DNA of 64,000 nt from Amycolatopsis acidicola (GTDB taxonomy: Bacteria > Actinomycetota > Actinomycetes > Mycobacteriales > Pseudonocardiaceae), in assembly GCF_007713735.2 (NCBI RefSeq), contig NZ_VMNW02000030.1:19749-83748 (forward strand), read 5' to 3'. A program made the position numbers and the translations under genes. The notes beneath the pieces were generated by a model. It was not told the DNA's origin. It did not search any database and was given only the letters and a program-made list of their open reading frames with translations. Shown one piece after another: positions 24,449-32,623 of the stretch. Each line of letters begins with the position of its first letter. Position 1 is the first letter of the stretch.

Positions 24449-25333
24449 ATGGAGATGCGATGGGTGGAGGCGTTCCTCGCGGTGGCCGAGGAGCTGCACT
24501 TCGGGCGCGCGGCCGATCGCCTGCACATGGCGCAGTCCCCGCTGAGCCAGACGATCAAGAAGCTCGAACGGTACGCCGGTGCCCAGCTGTTCGAGCGGAC
24601 GACGCGGGCGGTCACTCTCACGTCCGCCGGGCACGCCTTCCTGCCGCACGCGCGCCGGATCGTGGCCGAGGCGGACCTTGCGCTCAGCGCGACCCGCGCC
24701 GGCCCCGGCCGCGTCTACGGCCGTGTGCGGCTCGGGTTTTCCGGCGCCCTCAACCACTTGACGCTGCCACCGCTGACGAGAGCGTTACGCACCCGGCATC
24801 CCGACGTGGCCCTGAACCTGGTGGACCGGGTGACCACGGAGGACGCCGTCGAGGAGATCGAGCAGGGCGCGCTCGACGTCGCGTTCATCGGCCTGCCGGC
24901 GCCCGGCACCCTGCCGCACCGCGTGGTCACCGTCGAGGAGCTGGGCGCGGTGGTGCCCTCGGATCACCCGTTCGCCGACCGCGCCGAGATCGGCCTGCCG
25001 GAGCTCGCCGAGCACGACTGGGTGCTCATGCCGGGGCAGTCGGCGTTGCGCGCGGTGATCCTGAATTCCTGTCAGCACAACGGTTTCCGGCCTCGCGTCG
25101 CCCAGGAGATCAAGGACCCGTACGTGGTGCTCTCGCTCGTCGCGGGCGGGCTCGGGGTGTCCCTCGCGCCGACGTGCATCCGGCCGATCATGCCCGCTGG
25201 CGCGGTGTGGATTCCGTTGCGCGGCGAGCCGCCGCTGTTGCGGAGCGCGCTGCTGTGGCACCCCGGCCGGGTCTCGGAAGCCGTCGGCGCGCTGCTGGAA
25301 GTGGCGGAGGACGTGCTGCCGACGCCCGGATAA
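24449..25333 (+). CDS. LysR-family regulator, twin B
   Basis: The 294-residue protein aligns along its whole length with the LysR at 21016-21906: LHFGRAADRLHMAQSPLSQTI in the HTH, SGALNHLTLPPLTRA at the effector-domain entry, and a VLPTP end. It follows the SDR gene after 4 bp and precedes the YciI/ADH/FAD operon. A dyad overlaps its stop codon. A gene duplication with separation of control over the two arms of the island is the simplest reading. Confidence 0.93.
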   Translation: MEMRWVEAFLAVAEELHFGRAADRLHMAQSPLSQTIKKLERYAGAQLFERTTRAVTLTSAGHAFLPHARRIVAEADLALSATRAGPGRVYGRVRLGFSGALNHLTLPPLTRALRTRHPDVALNLVDRVTTEDAVEEIEQGALDVAFIGLPAPGTLPHRVVTVEELGAVVPSDHPFADRAEIGLPELAEHDWVLMPGQSALRAVILNSCQHNGFRPRVAQEIKDPYVVLSLVAGGLGVSLAPTCIRPIMPAGAVWIPLRGEPPLLRSALLWHPGRVSEAVGALLEVAEDVLPTPG

Positions 25334-25349
25334 TGTGCGTCCGGCACAT
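25333..25349. promoter_or_regulatory. 17-bp dyad at the end of LysR twin B
   Basis: ATGTGC-GTCCG-GCACAT is a perfect dyad that begins at the last base of the LysR stop codon, 58 bp before the YciI start. It fits a LysR-type site for the downstream operon. Confidence 0.45.
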
Positions 25350-25406
25350 AATGCCCGCGGCAAAGCGTATTGGACTTACCCACCCGGCGGGGCGCAGGCT
25401 TTCCCC

Positions 25407-25688
25407 ATGAGCATTTTCGCCGTCACCTATACCTACGCCGCCGGATCCGAGACCGAACGCGACACCGTTCGCCCGCGCCACAAGGACTTCCTCGCGCAGC
25501 TGCACTCCTCCGGGCGGCTGCGCGTCTCCGGCCCCGTCGACGGCGGCACGGGCGCGCTGCTGATCCTCGAAGGCGAATCGGCCGAGGAGATCTCCGCCGT
25601 GCTCGACGACGATCCTTTTCGGACACACGGGCTGATCGGCGAGCGCACGGTGCGGGAATGGTCGATCTTCTTCGGCGGCCTGAAGTGA
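25407..25688 (+). CDS. YciI-like small ferredoxin-fold protein
   Basis: This 93-residue protein has the YciI pattern: an N-terminal strand FAVTYTYA, RPRHKDFLAQLHSSGRL with the conserved histidine at about residue 25, GALLILEGESAEEI, and DDPFRTHGLI with a second histidine. The fold often acts as a small lyase, isomerase or dehydrochlorinase of ring compounds. Its TGA overlaps the GTG of the ADH gene. It lacks a clear ribosome site. It may tautomerise or isomerise an intermediate of the operon. Confidence 0.88.
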   Translation: MSIFAVTYTYAAGSETERDTVRPRHKDFLAQLHSSGRLRVSGPVDGGTGALLILEGESAEEISAVLDDDPFRTHGLIGERTVREWSIFFGGLK

Positions 25689-26647
25689 AGGTGGCCCGGA
25701 CGGTCGCGCGCGAGCGGATCGAGTTCGACGACGTGCCCCCACCCGTGCCCGGCCCGGGCGAGGCCCTGGTGCGCGTGCACACGGTCACCCTGTGCGGGAC
25801 GGATCTGCACATCTGGGAGGACGACTACGCGACGGAACTGCCGATCGTGCAAGGACACGAGATCGCCGGCACCGTGGCAGAAGCGCCGCCGGAAAGCGGT
25901 TTCCGCGCGGGCGACCGGGTCGCCGTCTCGCCGATGAAATGGTGCGGGGACTGCTATGCCTGCCGGATCGGGCGGGTCAACGCCTGCCGCGATTCGTCCT
26001 GCCTCGGCGTCTACAGCGACGGCGCCCTGGCGGAGCTGATCGCGGTACCGGTGGCCGATCTGTACCGCGTGCCGGACGGGTTGGCCACGGGGCTGGCGGC
26101 GCTGGCCGAGCCGGCGAGCATCGCGATGCAGGGGGTCCTGCGCGGGCGCCCGGAAAAGGGCGAACAGGCGCTGGTGCTGGGCTGCGGGCCGATCGGGCTC
26201 CTGGCCACGCTGCACCTGACCTCCCTGGGCGTCGAGGTGGCGGCCTCCGACGTTTCCCCCGCGCGGGCCGAGTTCGCGCGTCGCTTCGGCGCGGTCGAAG
26301 GGCCGGTCGAGCCGTCGCTCGTGATCGAGGCGACCGGCGCGCCCGCGGCGTTCACCACGGCGGTGGACACGGTTTCGACCGCGGGGCGCGTGGTGCTGGT
26401 GGGGATCTCCGACCGGCCGGTGTCGCTGTCGATGCGCACCTTGCCGGTGAAGGACCTCGACCTGCTCGGCAGCCGCAACAGCCAGCGCCGCCTTGGCGAA
26501 GCGCTCGAACTCCTCGACGCGTATCCCGAAGCGGCCGCGGAACTGGTCACGCATCGGGTGCCCTTCGATCGGCTGGACGAGGCTTTTCCTTTGCTGCGTG
26601 AGAAAGACGAACTGGTGGGCAAGGTCGCCGTGGAGGTGGGCGCGTGA
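25685..26647 (+). CDS. Zinc-dependent medium-chain alcohol dehydrogenase
   Basis: The 320-residue protein starts at a GTG coupled by GTGA overlap to the YciI gene. Catalytic zinc ligands are Cys and His in LCGTDLH and GHEIAG, and four cysteines for structural zinc lie in WCGDCYACRIGRVNAC. The Rossmann loop is LGCGPIGLLA. Similar enzymes oxidise sugar alcohols or cyclic alcohols with NAD. The operon position, before an FAD dehydrogenase, again pairs an alcohol oxidation with a ring desaturation. Confidence 0.92.
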   Translation: MKVARTVARERIEFDDVPPPVPGPGEALVRVHTVTLCGTDLHIWEDDYATELPIVQGHEIAGTVAEAPPESGFRAGDRVAVSPMKWCGDCYACRIGRVNACRDSSCLGVYSDGALAELIAVPVADLYRVPDGLATGLAALAEPASIAMQGVLRGRPEKGEQALVLGCGPIGLLATLHLTSLGVEVAASDVSPARAEFARRFGAVEGPVEPSLVIEATGAPAAFTTAVDTVSTAGRVVLVGISDRPVSLSMRTLPVKDLDLLGSRNSQRRLGEALELLDAYPEAAAELVTHRVPFDRLDEAFPLLREKDELVGKVAVEVGA

Positions 26648-28206
26648 ACTACGACGTGGTCGTCGCGGGCAGTGGCGCCGCCGGGCTGACCGCCGCGGTG
26701 GCGGCGGCCGATGCGGGATTGTCCGTGCTGGTCCTGGAAAAGGCCGCGCGGCTCGGCGGGACCTCGGCGGTCGGTGGCGGCGTGATCTGGGCGCCGGGCA
26801 ACCATCTCATGACCGAGGAGGACTCCCCCGAAGCCGCGCGCGCGTACCTCGACGCGGGCAGCGGCGGCCGGATGAGCGCCGACGAGATCGACCGGTACGT
26901 GCGCACGGCGCCGGAGGCGATCCGGTTCCTCACCGAGGCCGGGGTACGGATGCGCCCGCTCGCGCGCCCCGACTACCACCCGGAATGGGCCGGCGCGACG
27001 CACGGCCGCGGGCTCGACCAGGAACCGTTCGATCCGCGTCCTTGGCCCGGGCTGGCGGAGAAACTCCGTCCGCCGACGTACTTCCCGTTGCTCACCATGT
27101 CCGAACGCGACGAGCTCGCGGGCGCCGCGCCCGACCCCGAGTTGCTGGCGCGCCGGGCTTCGGACGGCGTGCGCACGATGGGCGGCGCGCTCGTCGGCCG
27201 CCTCCTCGTCGCGGCGCTCGACCGCGGCGTCACCGTCACCGCGAACACACCGGTCACGGGCCTGGAACGCGCCGGCAACGGCTGGATCGTGACCGCGGGC
27301 GAAGACATCCGGGCCGGCGCGGTCGTGCTGGCGTCGGGCGGGTTCGAGTGGAATCCCGCACTGCGCAAGGCTTTCCTGCCCTTCCCGGTCACCCCGGTCA
27401 GCGCGCCGAGCAACACCGGCGACGGTCTCGTCCTCGGCCTGCGCGCGGGCGCCGCCGTCGCGGAGATGACGGCGGTGTGGGGCGTGCCGGTACTCGCGCC
27501 GCCCACCGCGCGCTACGACGGGCAGCCATCCGGGCGGATGGGCAACGTCGAGATGACGTTGCCCGGTTCGGTGACGGTGAACGCGGCCGGGCGGCGGTTC
27601 GTCAACGAGGCCACGAACTACCACGACCTGAACCGGGCCTTCGGGCTGGTGGACCCCGCCACCGGACGGCCGGCCAACAGCCCGGCGTTCGTCATCGTGG
27701 ATCAGTCCTATGTGGACCGTTACCCGATCGCCGGTTCGTCTCCCGGCCACCCCGAGCCGTGGTTGCATTCGGCGGAGACGCTCGCGGAACTCGCACGCGT
27801 GGCAGGCATCGATCCGGCGGGGCTCGCGGAGACCGTCACCCGGTTCAACGAGGGCGCGCGCAAGGGCGAGGACCCCGAGTTCGGGCGCGGTTCGAGCGCG
27901 CAGGACAGGCACCTCGGCGACCCGTCGGTGCGGCCCAACCCGTGCCTGGCCCCGGTCGAACGGGCGCCCTTCTATGCCGTGCCGATCCAGGCGGGCGTGC
28001 TGGGCACGGCGGGCGGCCTGGCCACGGATGCCGACGGCCGCGTCGTCGGTCACGACGGCGAACCGATCCCGGGCCTTTACGCCGCGGGCAACTGCGCCGC
28101 GACGTGGTTCCGCGACATGTACCCCGGCGGCGGCGCGACCCTCGGCTCGGCGGTCGTCCGGGCGTACACCGTGGGCCGGGCGCTGGCGAAAGTGACGGTG
28201 AGCTAG
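26644..28206 (+). CDS. FAD-dependent dehydrogenase, KstD-like, third copy
   Basis: The 520-residue protein starts at a GTG that overlaps the ADH stop. The FAD motif is VAGSGAAGLTAAVAAADAG, and the C-terminal GLYAAGNCAATWFRDMYPGGG is the substrate/FAD loop. It is the third member of the family within 13 kb, with clear differences in the middle part, so these are not recent duplicates. It probably carries out a delta1-type desaturation of a cyclic ketone. Confidence 0.9.
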   Translation: MNYDVVVAGSGAAGLTAAVAAADAGLSVLVLEKAARLGGTSAVGGGVIWAPGNHLMTEEDSPEAARAYLDAGSGGRMSADEIDRYVRTAPEAIRFLTEAGVRMRPLARPDYHPEWAGATHGRGLDQEPFDPRPWPGLAEKLRPPTYFPLLTMSERDELAGAAPDPELLARRASDGVRTMGGALVGRLLVAALDRGVTVTANTPVTGLERAGNGWIVTAGEDIRAGAVVLASGGFEWNPALRKAFLPFPVTPVSAPSNTGDGLVLGLRAGAAVAEMTAVWGVPVLAPPTARYDGQPSGRMGNVEMTLPGSVTVNAAGRRFVNEATNYHDLNRAFGLVDPATGRPANSPAFVIVDQSYVDRYPIAGSSPGHPEPWLHSAETLAELARVAGIDPAGLAETVTRFNEGARKGEDPEFGRGSSAQDRHLGDPSVRPNPCLAPVERAPFYAVPIQAGVLGTAGGLATDADGRVVGHDGEPIPGLYAAGNCAATWFRDMYPGGGATLGSAVVRAYTVGRALAKVTVS

Positions 28207-28237
28207 CGGCCCCTGTATGCAGCGTGAGGGCACCGGC

Positions 28238-28258
28238 TAGTGTGAGTGCCTTCACACT
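28238..28258. promoter_or_regulatory. 20-bp dyad over a -10 box
   Basis: AGTGTGA-GTGCCT-TCACACT (28239-28258) is a perfect dyad. TAGTGT at 28238-28243 could be the -10 of the methyltransferase gene, so a bound repressor would cover it. Confidence 0.45.
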
Positions 28259-28276
28259 GTTTTGGGAGGGGTCGCG

Positions 28277-28984
28277 ATGGAAGCGGGAGAGGGCGACCCC
28301 CACGCGCCGGTCGGCGTCGACACCGTGTGGGCTGACGTCGCGCTGACGAACCGGGCGTTCCTCACCAGGGCGGTGCGGTTCCTGGCGACGCGGACCGGTG
28401 TGAGCCAGCTCCTCGACTGCGGCTCCGGCCTGCTCACCGCGGAGAACGTGCACCAGGTCGCGCGGTTCAACGCGGAGACGCGGGTCATCTACGTCGACAA
28501 CGACCCCACCGTCATTGCGCAAGGGCGCGCCCTGCTGGCCGGCAACGAGCAGGCCGAGTTCGTCGACGGCGACATCTTCGAGCCCCGCGCCCTCCTCGAG
28601 CACCCGGTGGTGCGGTCGCGGCTGGACTGGACCCAGCCGATAGCGCTGTTCCAGGTCGGGACGCTGTACCACCACAAGGGCGACCGGGCCGCGGCCGAGA
28701 TCATGCGCGAGTACGTCGACGCGCTGCCGTCCGGTTCGTACGTCGTGCTCTCGCACCTGCTCGACCCCGGGACCGAGGACACCAAGGTCGCGCTCGGCGG
28801 CGCGGCCTGGCGAACCCGCGCGGAGATCGCGGAACTGTTCCACGGCCTGGAGATCGTCCAGCCGAACCGGTCCGCCGAGCCCGGCGTCGTCGAGCTGGTC
28901 GACTGGTGGCCTGACGGGCCGATGCTCAAACCCCGCACCCTCGGGCACCGGATGATCGCCGGCGGCGTCGCCCGCAAACCCTGA
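28277..28984 (+). CDS. SAV2177-family SAM-dependent methyltransferase, short N-terminus
   Basis: This 235-residue protein starts at an ATG 5 bp after GGGAGGGG. Motif I is LLDCGSGLLTAENVHQ and the acidic ribose-binding end is VIYVDNDPTV. Compared with the copy at 6250-7062 it lacks the N-terminal YDWLLGG segment and is about 35 residues shorter. The start is fixed by the ribosome site, so the truncation is real. The substrate is unknown. Confidence 0.88.
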   Translation: MEAGEGDPHAPVGVDTVWADVALTNRAFLTRAVRFLATRTGVSQLLDCGSGLLTAENVHQVARFNAETRVIYVDNDPTVIAQGRALLAGNEQAEFVDGDIFEPRALLEHPVVRSRLDWTQPIALFQVGTLYHHKGDRAAAEIMREYVDALPSGSYVVLSHLLDPGTEDTKVALGGAAWRTRAEIAELFHGLEIVQPNRSAEPGVVELVDWWPDGPMLKPRTLGHRMIAGGVARKP

Positions 28985-28988
28985 CGAC

Positions 28989-30296
28989 CTATCCGGCCTC
29001 CACCCGTTCCGGCTCTTCCTGCTCGGCGGGTTCCTCGTCGAGCGTCGGGTTGGCGTAGTAGGAGCGGAACTTCGCCATGTCGAAGGACTTCTCCCATTTG
29101 GCGATCGCGATCGTCGCCACGGTGTTGCCGACCAGGTTGGTGAGCGAGCGGACCTCGGACATGAACCGGTCGACCCCGATGAGCAGGCCGAGCCCGCCCA
29201 TCGGCAGCGTCTGCACGGACTGCAGCGTCGCGCTGAGCTTCACGAAACCGAGCCCGGACACGCCCGCCCCGCCCTTCGAGGTGAACAGCAGCACGGCGAG
29301 CAGCGCCAGCTGCTGCCCGAGGGACAGCGGGCTGTCCGTGGCGTGGGAGATGAACAGCACGGACAGGGACATGTAGATCGCCGTGCCGTCCATGTTGAAG
29401 CTGTAGCCTGCCGGGATCACCAGGCCCACCACGGACTTCTCGCATCCGGCGCGCTCCAGTTTCGCGAGCAGCCTCGGCAGCGCCACCTCGGACGACGACG
29501 TCCCGAGCACGAGCACCAGCTCGTCCCGGATCAGGCGGATGATCTTGAAGATGGACAGCCCGCAGAACCCGGAGATGGCCCCGAGCACGACCACCACGAA
29601 CACGATCGCCGTCGCGTAGACGAGCAGCACGAAGTAGAACAGGCTGAGCAAGGTCGCGCTGCCGTAGGTGCTGACGGTGTAACACATCGCGCCGAACGCG
29701 CCGAACGGCGCCAGCCGCATCACGAAGCCGAGCATCTTGAAGAACAGCTGCTGCCCTTCGGTGATCAGCTTCATCGTGGTGGGCACCTTCTTGCCCAGCA
29801 GCAGCGCGGCCACCCCGAACGCGAGCGAGAGGATCAGGATCTGCAGGATCTCGCCGTCGGCGAAGGCGCTGAAGAACGTGTCGGGGATCAGGTCCTGCAG
29901 GAACCCGACGATGCCGCCGGACTTCTGCGCCGTCTGCTGGTAGCCGGCGACCTGGGAGGTGACCTCGTGCGACGCGTGCAGCCCGGAGCCCGGCGCGAGG
30001 ACGTTGCCGATCACCAGCCCGATCACGAGCGCGAGCGTGCTGACGACCTCGAAGTACACGAAGGCCTTCACGACCACGCGGCCCAGCTTGCCGAGGTTGC
30101 TGATCTGGGCGAGGCCCTGCACGACCGTGAAGAAGATGATCGGCCCGATCAGCACCTTGAGGATGGAGACGAACGCGTCGCCCAGTGGTTTGAGTCCGGC
30201 ACCGAACTCCGGCCAGATCAGGCCGACGACGACGGCCAGCACGATCGCGATCAGGACCTGGACGTAGAGCGGACGCACCGCCGCGACCAGTTTCAT
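28989..30296 (-). CDS. dctA: C4-dicarboxylate:cation symporter DctA
   Basis: The 435-residue protein starts at an ATG after GAGGAG. It has the DAACS/GltP family features: the serine-rich reentrant loop GTSSSEVALPRLL, the NMDGTAIYMSL motif of transmembrane segment 7 and LPMGGLGLLIGVDRFMSEVR before the last helices. It imports succinate, malate and fumarate with protons or sodium across the inner membrane. It converges on the methyltransferase gene with 4 bp between stops. A palindrome lies upstream. Confidence 0.93.
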   Translation of the reverse strand: MKLVAAVRPLYVQVLIAIVLAVVVGLIWPEFGAGLKPLGDAFVSILKVLIGPIIFFTVVQGLAQISNLGKLGRVVVKAFVYFEVVSTLALVIGLVIGNVLAPGSGLHASHEVTSQVAGYQQTAQKSGGIVGFLQDLIPDTFFSAFADGEILQILILSLAFGVAALLLGKKVPTTMKLITEGQQLFFKMLGFVMRLAPFGAFGAMCYTVSTYGSATLLSLFYFVLLVYATAIVFVVVVLGAISGFCGLSIFKIIRLIRDELVLVLGTSSSEVALPRLLAKLERAGCEKSVVGLVIPAGYSFNMDGTAIYMSLSVLFISHATDSPLSLGQQLALLAVLLFTSKGGAGVSGLGFVKLSATLQSVQTLPMGGLGLLIGVDRFMSEVRSLTNLVGNTVATIAIAKWEKSFDMAKFRSYYANPTLDEEPAEQEEPERVEAG

Positions 30297-31090
30297 CGGG
30301 CTCCTCACTCGCGCGCACCACGGACACCGGCGCGCCGGGGCGGGCGACGGTGTGCTCGGGGCAGCAGGGAATCCGGGCGGAAACCGCCCGGGGTCAACTG
30401 ATGGAGGGTGTCGAGCGCGGGGCGCTCACCGCTGCACGCGGTCGGGAGGCTTCCCTGTTCTGGTCACGGCGCCCCACTTCCACCTCTTTGTGAACAGTAT
30501 GTTGGACTAGATTGTTAACAATTTAGCCGACACACGTCAAGAGATCTTGGCGGGAAACTTTCCGCCGCCTTGTCGGGTTTCCATGGCATCGGGTCGGCGG
30601 GTTGTTCAACCCGACACCAGCTCCGCGCGCTCGCGGGCGCCCGCGAGCCGTGGTCGACCATCGCCGCCTCCAGCAGTTTCGCCTCAGCCCCGGCCGGGCT
30701 CGTTCCCTTGACCAGATCTCGCGACGAACCCGTGCGTGGCGATCAGCTCCTGCACCGGCGCCGCTCCACCACCCCCGTTCGCCCCCCACTGGGCGACCTC
30801 GTCGGCGGTCGCGGTCGGTCCCTTTCCGTTGGTGCCAGCGACAAGCCCGCGCGCGGGAGAGGCGTGCGGCCTCAGCGCCGGGCCAGGTCCTCGTTGTGCC
30901 GCCCCAACAACGGCAGCCGCTCTTCGCAGCTGGCCGTCGACAAGCCCACCGTTCCCGCTCGCGCGCAGCGTGCGCTGTTCGAAGCGATTCTCGAGACCCA
31001 GCAACGGCTTTCGGCCTGCGGGCCGGGGTCTGCTGCTCGTCTAGCCGGGCCTGCAAGGGTTTCCGGGTTTGGCGCCGTGCCCGGCGACGG
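30297..31090. other. 794-bp stretch without a supported gene
   Basis: The first 230 bp are the dctA promoter region, with an AT-rich segment (30488-30530). The rest has open frames on both strands but no recognisable domain, no ribosome site and several frame interruptions. Small inverted repeats occur: CGGGTT-GTTC-AACCCG and a bulged GGCGGGAAA/TTTCCGCC. It may be a decayed gene, but I cannot identify it. Confidence 0.5.
30511..30522. promoter_or_regulatory. 12-bp palindrome upstream of dctA
   Basis: ATTGTTAACAAT is a perfect palindrome about 215 bp before the dctA ATG, in the only AT-rich stretch of the gap. It could bind a dicarboxylate-responsive regulator. Confidence 0.4.
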
Positions 31091-31921
31091 TCACGCCACC
31101 AGCACGTCCGCGATCATCCTGCGACCCTGCTCCTCGAAGGCCGTGTCCCCCACCTGGTAGGCCCACGACACGGTCCCGATCGCCTCGCGGACCAGATTTC
31201 GTTGCCACGCACGGCTTTCCCTTGGGTCCTCGCCGTAGCCGGCCAGGAAAGACCGCTCCAGCAAGGGATCCGCGCGGAACTGCTGCACGGAGAGCCGGGC
31301 GAAATCCGTGAACGCCGGGCGCAGCTCGGACCGGCCGAAGTCGATCACGCGTACCTGGCCCTCGTGGACGAGCCAGTTCCGCGGCTGCCAGTCACCATGC
31401 GTGGGCACCAGCACGCTCGCCGGCACCGGCCACGCCTCGATCATCGCCCGCAGCCGCGCGGCGTCCTCGACCGCGATCCGGTTCGGCCTGTTCAGCCACC
31501 ACAACGATTTCGCGTTGGCCTTCGCCTCGAAATGCGCGTCCTCGACCGCGAACTGCGCGTGCAACCGGGCCAGCAGCTCACCGGCCTGGAAGTAGACCTC
31601 CTGGCGGCTCTCGTCCGCGCTGCCCTCCACCAGTGTGCCCGGCAGGTACCGCGTCACCAGCAGTTTCGCGTCCTCGTCGGCGTGCACGAGCTGCGGCGCG
31701 CGCCCCAGCGAAGCCCACGGTGCGAGCCATTCGCGGTGCGCGTGCACCTCGCGGGCCAGGTGGTGATCTTTGTCGTCGGCGGCCTTCACGATGTACCGCG
31801 CGCCCTCGTGGGTCAGCTCCAGCACCGTCGTGCCCACCAGCCCCCAGCTGTGGTCCCGCGCCACGGCCGCGCCGGGAAACCACTGGTCCAGCAGCTCACG
31901 TTGCCTGCCGGTGATCGCCAT
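31091..31921 (-). CDS. Aminoglycoside phosphotransferase-family kinase
   Basis: This 276-residue APH/choline-kinase fold protein has Brenner's motif PTHGDWQPRN (catalytic Asp) near residue 188 and VIDFGRSE (metal-binding Asp) about 15 residues later. An N-lobe lysine lies in YIVKAADD. Many such genes in actinomycetes phosphorylate metabolites rather than drugs, so resistance should not be assumed. It stands alone, with decayed sequence on both sides. Confidence 0.9.
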   Translation of the reverse strand: MAITGRQRELLDQWFPGAAVARDHSWGLVGTTVLELTHEGARYIVKAADDKDHHLAREVHAHREWLAPWASLGRAPQLVHADEDAKLLVTRYLPGTLVEGSADESRQEVYFQAGELLARLHAQFAVEDAHFEAKANAKSLWWLNRPNRIAVEDAARLRAMIEAWPVPASVLVPTHGDWQPRNWLVHEGQVRVIDFGRSELRPAFTDFARLSVQQFRADPLLERSFLAGYGEDPRESRAWQRNLVREAIGTVSWAYQVGDTAFEEQGRRMIADVLVA

Positions 31922-32003
31922 GCGGACAGCCTACTGCCGCGGCCCCGGATCGCGACCCTCGACGCGGACTATTCCGGCCGCGTGCCCCGGCTCCCGCCCG
32001 TGA

Positions 32004-32110
32004 TCACCGGCAGAAGGGCTCCGCGCCGGCGGCCGAGGCGATCCCGTGCACGATCATCTTCTGGAAGTGCACCGCACCATCCCAAGTGGACGTATTGGTG
32101 AAGGCCTCGT
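32004..32110 (-). pseudogene. Unidentified gene tail
   Basis: A coding-like segment reads STWDGAVHFQKMIVHGIAS and ends in a TGA at 32006-32004. It has no start and lies downstream of the pqqC/pqqD remnants on the same strand. The parent family is not recognised. Confidence 0.3.
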
Positions 32111-32121
32111 GCCCGAGCGTG

Positions 32122-32290
32122 GTCACCCACGATCTCCGGAACCGCACGGTCGCATCAGGACACGACCGCCGCCGCGGTTTCGTTGAGCAGGCTCACGCCT
32201 TCCGGGATCAGCAGAACGTGGCGGCCGCGCACCGGGCGAACTCCAGCCGCACCCGCGGCACAGCCCCGGCGTCGCATCGGGGTTCATTCG
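32122..32290 (-). pseudogene. pqqD: pqqD remnant
   Basis: On the minus strand PRVRLEFAR and, after a frame change, VRGRHVLLIPEGVSLLNETA and AVVS lead to a TGA and then CDRAVPEIV. These are the ordered blocks of PqqD, the peptide chaperone of PQQ synthesis. At least one frameshift and one internal stop make it non-functional. It overlaps the end of the pqqC remnant as ATGA, the normal operon order. Confidence 0.7.
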
Positions 32291-32500
32291 CGCCCCGCAT
32301 AGTCGACGGCGTCCAGCAGTGACCACCGCACGTCGCATTTTGAACGCCAGCGAGCGAATCCCCGCGTCCTGCTCGGCGCGGGGCACGCAGTGTTCAAGCA
32401 CCAGCCCCAGCGTGAAAGCGCTTTCTCCGCGCGCCGCCGGGATCCGCTGATCGAAGTACGCGAAGGTCGCGCGCTCGATCCAGTCGTAGTGCGTGCGCCA
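32284..32500 (-). pseudogene. pqqC: pqqC remnant (C-terminal third)
   Basis: Reading right to left, HYDWIERATFAYFDQRIPAA, then LGLVLEHCVPRAEQDAGIRS and LAFK and, one frame away, CDVRWSLLDAVDYAGRE plus TGA reproduce the end of PqqC, the oxidase that finishes pyrroloquinoline quinone. The frameshift falls between FK and CDVRW. The N-terminal two thirds are absent; a 9-bp microsatellite lies at the break. Confidence 0.72.
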
Positions 32501-32531
32501 CCTCGTGCCGTACTACCCACACCTCCGGAAC

Positions 32532-32585
32532 CACCAACACCACCGGCACCACCCGCACCACCCGCACCACCCGCACCACCCGCAC
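32532..32585 (+). repeat. 9-bp microsatellite, about 6 units
   Basis: Units of CACCACCCG (first two degenerate: CACCAACAC, CACCGGCAC) run in tandem at the boundary of the pqqC remnant and the hydrolase gene. Slippage here may have accompanied the deletion. Confidence 0.75.
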
Positions 32586-32623
32586 CGAGGCAACGTACCT
32601 TCTGGTTCCTTGCCTCGGGCCCG

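Noticed and set aside
30523..31160. Genes in the gap between dctA and the kinase
   Set aside because: Frames on both strands look possible by length only; no motif, no ribosome site, and no agreement between frames. Left as unassigned.
31091..31921. Antibiotic resistance gene
   Set aside because: It is an APH-fold kinase, but the family is broad and no context supports aminoglycoside modification.
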